Origin: Serinus canaria
Taxonomy: Eukaryota > Chordata > Aves > Passeriformes > Fringillidae
DNA: 64,000 nucleotides
Direction of reading: 5' to 3'
Assembly (NCBI RefSeq): GCF_022539315.1
Contig: NC_066332.1
Coordinates: 4,607,001 to 4,671,000 of the forward strand
Below the pieces are notes generated by a model. It saw nothing but the letters and a program-made list of their open reading frames with translations. It made no database searches and was not told where the DNA came from. Of this stretch, positions 1-12,000 are shown piece after piece (the first letter of the stretch is position 1; the number at the start of each line of letters is the position of its first letter). A program made the position numbers and the translations under genes.

Positions 1-3000
1 CCGTCCCAGACGCCATGGGAAAGGAAATGGGAAGCCAAGAGGGAAAACAACTGGAAGATCAGGTACCGTGCGGGAAGAGCGCGCCTCGGTGAAGGAAGAA
101 TCACCCCTGTGGGGCCCAGCCTCTGCCTGCCCTGCAGCTCCCGCTATTTATAGCTGGCCTAGCTGCGTGTGCATTTTATGGGGGGAGGCAGGGGGGGCAA
201 GTGGTGCACAGCCCTTGTCTCCTGAGTGTGCTTCGCTCGTGCCCTTTCCTGCCAGCCCGGCCCGCCCGCCTCTATCTCGCGCGCCGCTATGAGTTCCAGA
301 TGCTGCTTTTTTCATACCCAGGGTGGGGGCAGCTTTAATAACGTGCAGCACCACGGCCCCGGGAGAGGAGGTGGGCGAGGGGGTGTCAGGGTTCAGCTTC
401 AGGATCAAGTTTATAGCCGTGGAGCTCGTTGAGCAGAGGCCTGAGCTCCAGCCTCCAGCACACGTACAGGAAGAGCTGACATTGGCGCCCCGTCCCTCCC
501 CTGCCTCTCACATCCTGATGTGATTAAGGAATTCAACTCTTGTTTTTCTGCCCTTGCTTGTTCCTGTAGGCCTTGCTTCACTCCAGGCTCCGTGTGTGTG
601 TTTAAGGGCCCTGCCAGCTGCTCTGCAGGTTGACTCCTTTCTTCTGTTTAATCTTGCAGTTGGAAAGGCCAGGGAAACAGGAGAGAGGAGCAGAGGCGTT
701 GGGAACGGGAGGCTGGGTGGCCTGGTGCTGCCCAGGCTCACTCTGGCTCCCCTCCCTGTGCTGGGACCGGGCACTCAGAGCCACAGGGATGTCACCCTGA
801 GCAGGGACAGCACCTCCTCTCTGTCTCATGGGAACTGAAAGTCAGAAAGCTCAGAGAAGCCCAGAGCAGTGCTGTACTCAGCACTCTCCTTGTCCCAGCT
901 GAGCAGGGGACAGCAAATCCCCAGGCAAGAGTTGTCTCTGTGAGGTGGGAGACCTGGATCTTTGTCCTGTTCTGGAGAAGGTGCTGGAGGTTTTCAAGCT
1001 GGCATGTGGGATGTGGGGATTGTTTAGGTTCTTCCCAGTGTCATGACAGGGATGGTCCTGTTCTTCAGAAGGCTTCTTGTGTTGGCTCAGTCCCTCCAGT
1101 TCCTGCTGTGAGCAAGCACAGTACCAGGATAGCTCCCTCCTGCCCTGTCCCCACAGTCTCTGCTCAGCTGTGGGAATCGCTCCATGAGCTCGTTGTGCAA
1201 CCCTGGAGCTTCCCTCTTGGGCTCTGATCTCAAGGCAGCTTGCAGCTCACCAGAGTGATGACCAGCACTGTGGGGCAAGCAGGTCCTGACCCCCCCCAGC
1301 AGATCTGCATCAGACAGAGGATTGTCCCTGAGGCCCTGGTGTGACACTCTCCCTCTGGCAGCATCCCCCCATCCCCTGTGGTCCAGGCTGTCCCAGCAGA
1401 GGGAAGTGAGCCTGAGGGCTCCCATCTTCCTCGTTCCCATGGCTAAAAGGTCACAGGGAGAGAGGAGAAGGTGGTTCTGTGGCCTGGGTGAAATGATTGA
1501 GTGCACGACTGTGCAGCACTGGGGTTGTTCTAAATTAAGACCACGAGTCCCTTCTGCTGACACGTGTCATGGCAGGCTGCACAGGGCAGGGAGTGGAGCC
1601 CTGCTCTTATCCCTCTGTGCAGGACCTGGCTCCTGCAGCCCTCCAGGGGCACAGAGCAGGTTTTTCTGGCCAGATGCCATCTGGAAATTCTCCCCAGCCC
1701 CATCACAACCCTTGGGTTTTGTGCAGAGAAGGGAGGATGGGTAGTGGCATGGCCAGCCATGGTCACTGGGGAGCAAGGCTGGCTGCATGAGGTGAGGGGT
1801 CTGCAGGCAGCAGTGGAGAGTTGGGCTCCTGGGCAGCACATGTGGGACACATGTTTAGGAACAGGCACTTGTGGGCTCCCATTTGGGTGTGGAATGACTG
1901 GGGAGAGCAGCAGAGCTTGGGCAGAAGGTGGTTGCGAGTGATGGCCAGTTAGACACCAGCCACCATCTCCCACCCTCTTGTATCCCAGAGATTTGGGTAC
2001 GTGGGGAAAGGCCAGTGTGGCCTCCACCTAAGGCAGGAACAGCACGGCTCCTTCTGGGGTCTCCAGTTCAGGCAGTGCAGGCATTCTGGGAATGGTCTGC
2101 AGAACTGGTGGGGAAGGGTCTCTAGGAGAGGAAGAAGATGCAGTATGGTCCAGATGTGCTGGTGTGGGCAGGAGGTTGGAGAACCAGGGACCCTTGAATT
2201 CAGCAAAGACAAGGTTCCTGGACAGCAGGAGCATGGCAAAGGCTGACTAGAAGTAGGGTGGAAATGTTAACAGAGGAAGTCATTAACTGTTAAAATGAGT
2301 GACCTTGAGACACAGTGGATGCTCCATCATGTGCAGCTTTAAAACCAAGATTTTGAGCATCTCCTTCTGCAACATCTGTTCCAAACCAGCTGGAAATTTT
2401 GGGGTGGGTGCTGGAATCTCACTGGCCTACTCAGAGGTCAGAATGGAGAAGGGCACCTGAGTTAGTGGATGGATCTGTGGTTCCTGTCAGGATGAGCAGC
2501 CTGTGTGCCCTGTGGGATGAGGCAGCAGTGTTAGAGCAGCCTTGTACTGCCCTAGTGTAGGGAGGTTGGAAGAAGCAGCCTGAACAGGGATGTGTAGCCT
2601 GAGCTGCCAGGCAAAGCAGAGAGACAGGGAAATACCATGATTTCACAGAACTGGAGGCAATAAAACATCAGTGACTCACCCAAGGCTGTGGGAAGAGTTT
2701 CCCAAGGTGAGGAAGAGGGTGTGATTTTAGAACAGAGCATAAAGCTGGGCTGCCCCTGCCCAGCCTGGTCGCTGCCTTTCCTGCCCATTATCTCCTGTCT
2801 CACCTTGTCATTTCCTGAAGGTTTACTATTTATTTGGCTTCTTTTGGATGTTTAGAAATAGTCAGTCACCCATCAGCAAGGGGTGATGCACTGCCTGACA
2901 GGGGTTTGTCTGCTGGAAAAGGAAGAGCAGGACGAGAATGATCCCTGCCACCAGCATCCCTTACAGTGACTGCCCTCCTGTTCTTTTCTCTCTTTCTGCA

Positions 3001-6000
3001 TTTCCTGGAAGAAGGAGGATGATGTGAGGATTGAGGCCTTTGAAGATGACTCTGAGACTGAAGGCAGTGGAGGAGAGATGGACATCAAGGAGCTCAGAGC
3101 CAAAAAGCAAGCACTGGCCAGGAAAGTCGCTGAGCAGCAGCGCCGTCAAGACAAGATTCAGGTAGGATGGGCTGGTCCCACCTTGCTGTGCCAGTGGTGC
3201 ACAGCTGTTTTCCTACCATGCTTCAAAGGCCTCTTGGGATGTCCCATGGCACCATAACCTTCCTGGGTGTAATGCCACGTGCTGCCTCTGTGAAACTCAG
3301 CAGCAAACAGTTTTGGCCCTTTGGAAGGTCCAAATCTGGCTTGCTGTCACCACCCTGGGTAAGAAATGAGGGTTTCTGCCCTCACAGAAATGAAAGTTTT
3401 GGGGACCCACTTGAAGCCAGACGCAGCTTCCCTATGAGCTGCCAGCACACCCAGGAGTGGCAGGGCAGTGCTTTGGCTGCTGGCTGTAGTGCAGTGTGTG
3501 CCAGGCAGAGAGCTGTGCCCCAGGACAGCGGCTTCTCTGCGTGTGTGCCAGTGAGCTGTGCCCCCACCCAGGGCAGAGGCTCTGTGACAGCCAGATTTGG
3601 TGAGAAATCAGCCTTCCTGTGCAACGGGGCACAGGCAGACAAGGGAGAGGGTGGGACGTGAACAGCAGAGTTCATGCAGGAGCCAGCGGCGGAAAAATAG
3701 TCTGTGAAAGGCTGCAGCAGCCAGAACATTGCCAGTTACCATCGTTATGGGGACAAACAGACGGGATGCAGGTGATTCTGGCCTGGCCCTGGCCTGATGA
3801 GAGCGTGTTTCCCGGTGGGAGCTGGTGAAGTAAACTGGTTGAACTGGGAGCAGATGCACCCTGTTGCTTTAAGAGCAGTCTCACATGCATGGATGGCTGT
3901 TGGCTGCCTCCTCGCTCGCAACCCCTCTTCCTCCAGCCTCATGGCCCAGATGAGGATTTCTCAGCAGAGGAAAAATTCTCCCTGGCTCCCCTCCCCCTCA
4001 CCTCCGCCCTCTCTAATGCCCAGGGCCCTTCACTTCCATAATTCTTCATTTTCCAGCCTTGAACGTAAGCCAGACACATCTGTCTGGCCATATGCGTGAA
4101 CTCTGCAGTGTGTGCCGAGGTGGTTGTAAAACAGGGCTGCTGAAGGCCCTACTGGGAGAGCCTGCACATGTGTACCCTCGGGCTACTGGCGCCGGGCCCA
4201 GAACCACTGCGCTTCGCTTTTCCAAACCCACCCCAACCTTTGCAGATTTCGCCTTTTTTTCTCCTTTTTTTCCCCCTTTTTTTTTTTTCATTTGAATTCG
4301 GAGCAATCCATATCAAGGCGAAGGTAGAAGTTTGTGAGCTGGGAGGGAGGGAGGGGCCGCCCCCACAAGCGAGTCCATTATTGTTGGCAGGTACCTGGGT
4401 CACGTTAATACGAGGAGGAAGAAAGCAGCAACCAAAACGAGTGAGAGATTGGAGAGATGGGCTGTAAATTAAAGCGGCCTGAAGCCTTCCAGCCTCCCAT
4501 GGTTGTTAAGCGGGAGGTGTAAGTAAATTCCCCACTTCCCAGTGCCTTGCACAGACACAGCAAACAGGAACTGCACATGTTCGGGGAGGGCAGCGCCGCA
4601 GCTGCGCCGGGGCCCCCCGGGATGGCCGCTGCCCATTCTGCAGGGACAGTGGGGGCTGCCTGATGCTGTCAGGGGCTTGCTCCCCCCGGCCTGCTCCTCC
4701 CTTCCTCCTCAGCCGTGCTGGGGCTGATGCTTGCAGGCAGAGAGAGGTCAAAATGAGGGTGTGGGCAGCTTCAGGGGCTGCACAGCTGAGAGCTGAGGTG
4801 CACTTGGAGTCTGAAGGCGCGGGGTGGAGGAGAAGTCCTTGGGGCTTCAGTAAAGTCATCCAGGCCGTAGCTGGCTGGGAATGGCCTGGAGCAGAACATG
4901 TGTGCTTGCCCCAGTGCTCTCCCTGCCCGGGTACTGACCACGCAGCTGGAGCAGCAGAGGAGCTCGGGTGGAAAATGCTGCCGGGGGAGGCCAGGTTGGA
5001 GCCAGATCAGTATCCACCCCCTCCACTTTCCCTCTTAACCTGTGATCCTTGACTTTTCCGCTCTTCCCAACAGATTTAGTGTTTCATTGGAGATGGGGAC
5101 CTTTTCCCTTCCCTGTTACAGCCTCTCATTCACTGCCCACCTAGGGAATGTCAGCTGTTCTCCAAGTCACCCTTTCATTTTTCTGGGGACAAGCCACAGC
5201 TCCATCCGAGTCCAGCAGATGTGGCTCCTGGCTCAGCACACAAGACTCAGCTCCCCACACAGCAGTGGGGACTCAGGTCCAGGTGCTGTGGCTGCCTCCT
5301 GTGGAATCTGTGATGGTGTGTGCAGTCCCCCAGGGTGCAAAGCCTTCATCTCTTGGCTGTGTGGTTTCTTTCTGTGCCCAAGGAGAGCGAGGTGTCAAGG
5401 CCTCTCCTGGGACTTGCAGAGTTGTACTTCTCATGGATCAAGTCACTGCCTTCTCCCCTGCAGGTTTTCCTGCCTTTGCCCTGCTCCCCAATCTCTGGCA
5501 ACCCAGCTGTGCTGCTGATTGACACCTTGAGGGGAATTTGAGCTTCACTGCTGTCCCCGTCCCTGCAGGACTGTGGCTTGGGCTGCTGGGGAAGCACAGA
5601 TTCAAGCAGGATAAATGGCAAATGGGGTGGCCCTTAGTCAGCGCCAGCTTTAGAGGCGACTCAGCTCAGCTCCATTCCCCTACACAAGCACAGACCCCAA
5701 AAACATTGCTCTGAGAGGAAAGATAGACCAGAGCAGGGTCAGGTTTCTTGTGTTCTTGGTCAGCTCTAGATGCAAAGCAGCTCCCTGGCTCCACTGCCAG
5801 CCTGCCACTGCCCTCACCACATTCCCACACTGGGACAGAGCTGGTGACAGCTGCTGACAGCAGGGATGCATCAGCACAAGGTGAAAAACCAGGCACATCT
5901 CAGGTGTTTAGAGGGAGGAGAGACCATGCAGGCAGGTGGACAAGAAGAGATGCCAGCAACACTGCTGGGGCAGGCAGCTCTCTCAGACAGGGCTGTCCCC

Positions 6001-9000
6001 AAGCCACAGCATGTCCTGCTGCTTGGCCAGCCCTTGGTCCATGCTGTTCAGCGTCCCCTGTCCTTTGTGCCGCCGCTGCGCGCTGGGAGCGGTCGAGTTT
6101 CCTGACCGGTTGAAAACATCCCACCTGAAACATAACAGGCTCTTCCTCTGGATGCTGCTATTGTTTTGCTCAGCATTACAGAAGCAGCTCAACCGGGGCG
6201 GCCAATTATGACATGTCTTCCCAAAATAGCCTCTCTCCTGTCCCTTCTGAGCCCACGGAACGGCCGCCCCCTTAAGATGCAGCCGCTCCTTTGTGGCGGT
6301 AGTGTGAGTAAGTGGCTAAATTTAGCCGTGTCCCATTCACGCTCTCCCTCCCCGCAGGAACAATGCCGCGGGCGCACACGCACAGCACCTGCCTGGAGCG
6401 GGTGCCTGCTGCCTGCGGAAGGCGCACACCCACCCACGGCGGCTCCGCCACGGCGGCGGCCCCGGTGTGCTACCAGGCACGGGGCACGTTTACTCCCGAG
6501 GAAGACGCTGGGGACGAGCCTTGGGAGGAGGAAGCCCTGGAGCAGAGAGGCTTGGAGGAGGCATTGTTCTCGGCCCTGGAAAATCCGATCCCCGCGGAGA
6601 GCGCGGGGTTGGAAGGGGCAGCGGCGCCGGCTTTGGCCGCGGTTGGGGAGAGGGTGGTGGCGGGACAGAGGTGGTGGCAGGATGGTGCTGGCCCTTCCGT
6701 CCCGGCTGAGCGGCGTGACCCCGTGTGACCTGTCGCTTGTCTCATCGGCCTCTCTGCCATCCTGGCACCGCGGGCAGAGGAGTTCTGGGGTCCGGGTGCG
6801 GAGCTCCAGGGTCCACATGGAGCCTTCTCCTTTTCTGTGCCGGTGGTGGAGACGCTCAGTTCGCCCCCTCTGTCGCTCTGCACAAAGTCCTGGCTTTTGG
6901 GGGACCCGTCCCCTGCCCGCGCTGGGAGCCCTCACCCGGGCAGCGGCTTCCGGGGAATTCCCCAGGTGATCCCAGCTGATGGATGAGCTGGGAATTTGGG
7001 ACTGCGTGTGCAGGAGTGTCTGATCTCAGTGCTGCCACCAGCTGGGGCAGCCGGGGGAGCCACCTCCGGCTCCGGCCCAGCTCCCGGGAGAAGCCCCCGT
7101 GGCCGGACAGAGGGATGGGGAGGGGGCTGCAGGTGGCAGCAGCGCTGACACCGCAGCGTGCGGGTGCAGGAGGCGAGGGGAGTGGAGCTGGCATCCCAGG
7201 AGAGGGCAAGAAGCCCCTGGTCTCAGAGGTCCACTGCTACATCCAGCACTGTGGGGTCACCCTGCCACTGAGTTGAGCCAAGCCGAGCCTATTTGTTTAA
7301 CCCAAATAAGCCAAAGCTAAAATGCGGCTGTCCCAAAACACTTGGGCCAGGGCGAGGCTGTACCTCTGCTGTTCCATCCACCCTGGTTTCCAAACCCCAC
7401 CTCCCAGCAGGACACACAGGCCACCATCACCCTCTCCTTGTTTTAGGGACACTGAGGCACCGTGGGACCAGCAGCTCGCTTCTGGCAGCCCTAAAAGCAC
7501 AGAAGCCGAGTCCCAAACATGGACATCCCGATCCACACCCGCATGCCCCCCTTCCTCCCCGCGGGACCGTGCCCCACTGACCGGCAGAAGGGTTAAGGCA
7601 GAACTGGCCTCCCCGGTTCTGCCGCACATGGGCTCCCTTTCATCTCTGGCGTGGGGCCAGCCAGCGTCCGCATGAATCACAGGCCACTCCTCTCTCCCCC
7701 AAACCTCTTGGCCAGAGGCTTCTGCAGCCTTTTACTCACACAAACAAAAATAAATCTCGCTGCCGGCCTCTGAACTCTGCAAAGGCGAGTTTCCCTCTGG
7801 CTCCCCGAGCGGCCCGGAGCTGTGCGCGGGGACTTGGCACGCTCCCCGCCGACCTCGCTCTTTCACTCCCGGCGCATCCTGTGTCCTTCTCTCACCGGGC
7901 GGCCCGGAGAGCGGAATGGGACGTGACGGCCGGCACAGGCGTTGCTGGAGGCTGCCAGGAATCGGCCGGGTACGGCCCGCCAGGGCAAATGCCACACACG
8001 AGGGTACTGCCCTCCCTGCCGCCACCCCCGGCCCCAGGGGTAGGTGAGCAGGTCTGCAGGTCCTGCTGACACTGCTGAGGTCACCTGCACGGGCTGGGGT
8101 GAGTCACAGGCTCAGGAACCATACTGGGGTGCAGGTGGGGGTCCCCTCCTGCCACCAGCTCTTGTTCCTATAGGACTGTCACTGTTCAGTGGGGACTGTG
8201 TGGTTTCACCCCCACTTCCTGCAACTTCAGGGCCATTGACCTCTATGGCAGCCCCACAAGGGACTTGCCACTCTCTGAGTCTCTGCATTGGTCCCTGGGA
8301 CTCTTCTCTATCTCCCCAAGGCAGGTGGAGCCGGCTCCAGTGCCTCCAAGGACAGACAGCCCCTCCCACACCCCAAAACCCTGTGGAGACACCCCAGCTG
8401 CTGTTCTCCTTTGTGGTGAGGGGGCAGCAGCAGCTCCATGCTGGAGTTGGTTCCAGGTTGTCCCTGATTGTAGCAGTTCCTGTGCCACCAGCGAGTGCCA
8501 AGGCAGAGCACAGGCAGGGATGGCATCTAGCACATGGTACAGAGCTGCAGCCTGGGGACACTGGTGTGTCCTCTGTGTGATGGGCATGGCATGTCCTCCC
8601 ACTGGCGTGCAGCAGACAGGACCTGACATGCCCCCTGCTCTGCCTGCCTCCCCTAAGGGCTTGTGGGAGCCACATCCCCAGGACCAGCACTGCCAGAAGG
8701 AGGGTGGGAGTCACGTGGTGAGGTTCTGCTTGCTGCCTTGCCTGGAGACACTTGTGGGAGGTGGCAGCATCAAGCTGCCTTGATTTAAAGCCAGATGACA
8801 ACACTTGGAAATGAATTAAAAACCACTTCTTTCCATGGCCACTGCTGGCCCATGCAGCTCCTTGTTCCAGTGCGCCTCCGAGGGTTTGGCATGACTGAGG
8901 GAGGGTTGGGATCCTCACTGTGGGCAGGGGGAGCTCCCCATACCATTGGGCAGGACAGGGTTGGTGGTCACCATGTGTGCCCAGGGCACATCTGGTGGGT

Positions 9001-12000
9001 CCAAGCCTGGTCTCAGAAGGGTTTGCATGGTGAATGTGTTCCACAGCAGCTCTGCTGTGCTCCATGGGTGACCGGTTCCTATTAGAGGCAACAAACATCA
9101 GCGAGTCCAGGGAAGCTATTTTTAAGCAGAGGAAGCACTAGAATAGCATCCTGAGTTTTTTAAGCCTGTGGCTTACTGAAGAGCCCAAGTCCTTCGAGAG
9201 CCTCGAAAGTCATACGTGAGCTCTGGGGTCCCGTTTTGGCAGCTGACTTGGGCCAGAGGTCCAGGTGCAGCCCAGAGGGCGGCCAGCAAGCCCCAGCAGA
9301 CCCTCCCCCTGTGAGTGTGAGCACCTCTGGTCTCTGTGGGTGTGAAGGGCTCGACCAAGGACAGTGCTGTGAGTTTTCACGGCTGGAACCCACCTGGCTT
9401 CCCAGCTGGATGGAGTCGGAAAAGGCAAGGCATGTGCAGGAGGTGGTAGGACAGTGAAGGAGATATTCAGCCAAGGATTCCTGCCCCACAGACCTCTGGC
9501 TGCCTGCTTGAGGTCCCTGTGTTAGGAGGCTGTTGGCAAGACTTAGGCATCCCAAACTGGTTTGTTTTGTCTCTTGTCACCTTGACCTGTTTCCATGTGA
9601 AGCCCCAGAATGACTGTCCTCCCTCCCCCTTGGCACCAGTGCAGATGATCCTGGCAGCTGCCAGTCCCACAAATAGGACAATTCCCAAAATACCTCAGTT
9701 TTCAAGGCCAGTGCCAGTTCTCCCAAAGCCTGGACAGGGCTGTTTTTCTAGGAGAATGTTTTCTTGGAGGCTTTTGCCATCCTGTTCACATGTGTACTTT
9801 GGACCTGCAAGAGCTATGTTTGGGGTGTGCAGGTGGGATGGATGCAGCCTCCTCCCAGTCCCCTTCCCATGGATCTGTACGTGCCAGCCAGGCTTATCTT
9901 CTGCTCTCAGGGTCCATGGATCATAGGACTGACATCCTCCTTACTCACCATGTGTCCTTCCTTCTCCTCCAGGCCGTGCTGAAAGACCAGAGCCAAATGA
10001 GGCAGATGGAGCTGGAGATCAGACCTGTCTTTCTGGTCCCAGACACCAATGGTTTCATCGACCACCTCGGCAGTTTGGTCACTCTGCTGGACTGCAGGAA
10101 GTTCATCCTGGTGGTGCCCCTGATCGGTGAGTAGGGCCAGTGCTGTGGTGGGGGCTCCCCCTCTCCCCTGGTGTGGTCTGTCCTTCCAGGCTGGCTCCCT
10201 CTCTCTATGCCCCACGTGCCCTCAGTGTCTGTGTGGTCTGGAGCTGGTCAGCTTGTGCCGTGGGACTGGACTTCATCCTGCCCTGTCTCATCCCAGTCGT
10301 TGCTGGCATTCCTTCAGCCCCTGTCACCCTGCTCCCTCCCTGCCAGCCTTCTGCCCACAGCACTCAGCAAACTTCTCCCAGTGCTGCATTTGGGGGTACC
10401 AGGGGCTGGTAGAAAGCAGATGGGTGTTAAACAAGATTTGGAGGGAATTTCGAAGGGAGCAAGGAGGAGGAATTGTTAAACAATCAGAGCAGATAGCTTA
10501 TCCCAGCTGAGCTGGGGCTTAGGCAGGCTGAGCAAATGGCCGGCCTGTGTCCCAGCGTCTCGGAGCTGCTCAAGCCCAGCCCTTCTTTTTCTCCTTATAA
10601 AGCTCGCAGTAAAACAGCAAGCTGGTTCCCGTTATTGGTAAACACTCACCCTGGCAGATAACGGCTGTGCTGCTGGGTGGTCTCCCGGGGTGGCGGAGCC
10701 CTGGGCCCGTGCCTTTGCTCTGGTTGTTTGATCACGCTCCGGGCTGGAGGTGCCGCTCCTCCTGCCAGTGCCACTGCGGCGCCTGGCACCTCCCGCTGCC
10801 AGCCTGGCACTCACAGGATCCCCGGGGACAGCAGGAGAGGCTGGGGCAGGAGTGGGGCTGAGCGTTGCAGAGCCCACATCCCGTCCACAGCCCTTGGAGG
10901 CCGGGGACCAGCTGGGTTCTGTGGGTGTCAGGCAGTGAGGTGGCACAGGTGCACCCCGTGGCATGCGGGGGTGCTGCCCTCCAAGACATTTTGGGGGTTT
11001 CTTCTCAACTCCTGGTGTCCAGCAGACAGCTCTGCCTGTTCCAGAGCCAACATCCAGCTGCTGCCCTTTTCCTCAGGCTGAGCAGCCCAGCTCAGGAAGG
11101 ATTCTTGGGGCTGGCACCCCTGGGTGGGGAGAGCAGGGCTGGATGCCTGCCCAGCTCAGCGCAGGAGCTGCCAAGTTCCTCCATGGCTTGGCACCGCAGA
11201 AGCCAAGGGAAGGCAGTCAGCAGCACCAGCAGAGCCTGGGAAGCCCTGGGGGCTGTAGAGCATGTTAACACCTGGGAGAGCTGGGACCTGCCCTGGAGCC
11301 ATGGCTTTGCCTCCTGATGCACTCCAGTAGTTGCTGGGAGGCTCCTCCATCAAACCCCAGCCAGGGGCAGCAGGAGAGCTGAAAACTCTGGTCCTCCCCC
11401 TATCCAAAATACTGCTGCCCTCAACCTGCAAAAGAAGCCTGGGCTGTGCTGCCACAGGCACGATTGAGCACTTTAGTGCCCTCCTGTCCTGCTGCCTCAT
11501 CATATGGGGACAGTGTAACTCATCTCCCACTGCTGCCACAAGCCCCCCAGAAGCACCCCAAAGCCAGCAACTCCCTGTCCATGCACAGGTTGGTCACGTT
11601 CCCCCTCATCCCCAAGGACTGCCATCAGTATGGGCAGGAGGAAGCCATCCCCTGGGCCTGTGGCTGCTGGGGACAGAGGCCTTGGTGCCATGTCCCATGG
11701 GCAGACTGGAGAGGCCCAGTGCCCTTCCCCCGGCACTGCTCCCTGCTCTTCCCGGGGATGCAGCAAGGGGTTAAGCGCTTGGCTTCTCGTTGGGTTTGTT
11801 TCTCTTGCTCTTTAACCTGCTCCGTGCTCCTTGAGCCTGACCCCGCCATGGAGAAGCCAGGCCTGGTGCAGAAGCACAAACAAGCCTCCCCTTTGAAGCC
11901 TGTTTAGCTTGGAAGCAGGAAGGCGGATTTCGGGAGGGAATACCAGCTTTTCCTGTTTGATGTTCCGTTCTTGCACGGCTCCCCCCACCCCGGGCCCAGC

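Noticed and set aside
6166..6969. Opposed 248-267 codon frames in the SMG6 intron
   Set aside because: Arg/Pro-rich chance frames on both strands of a GC-rich intron; no homology recognised.
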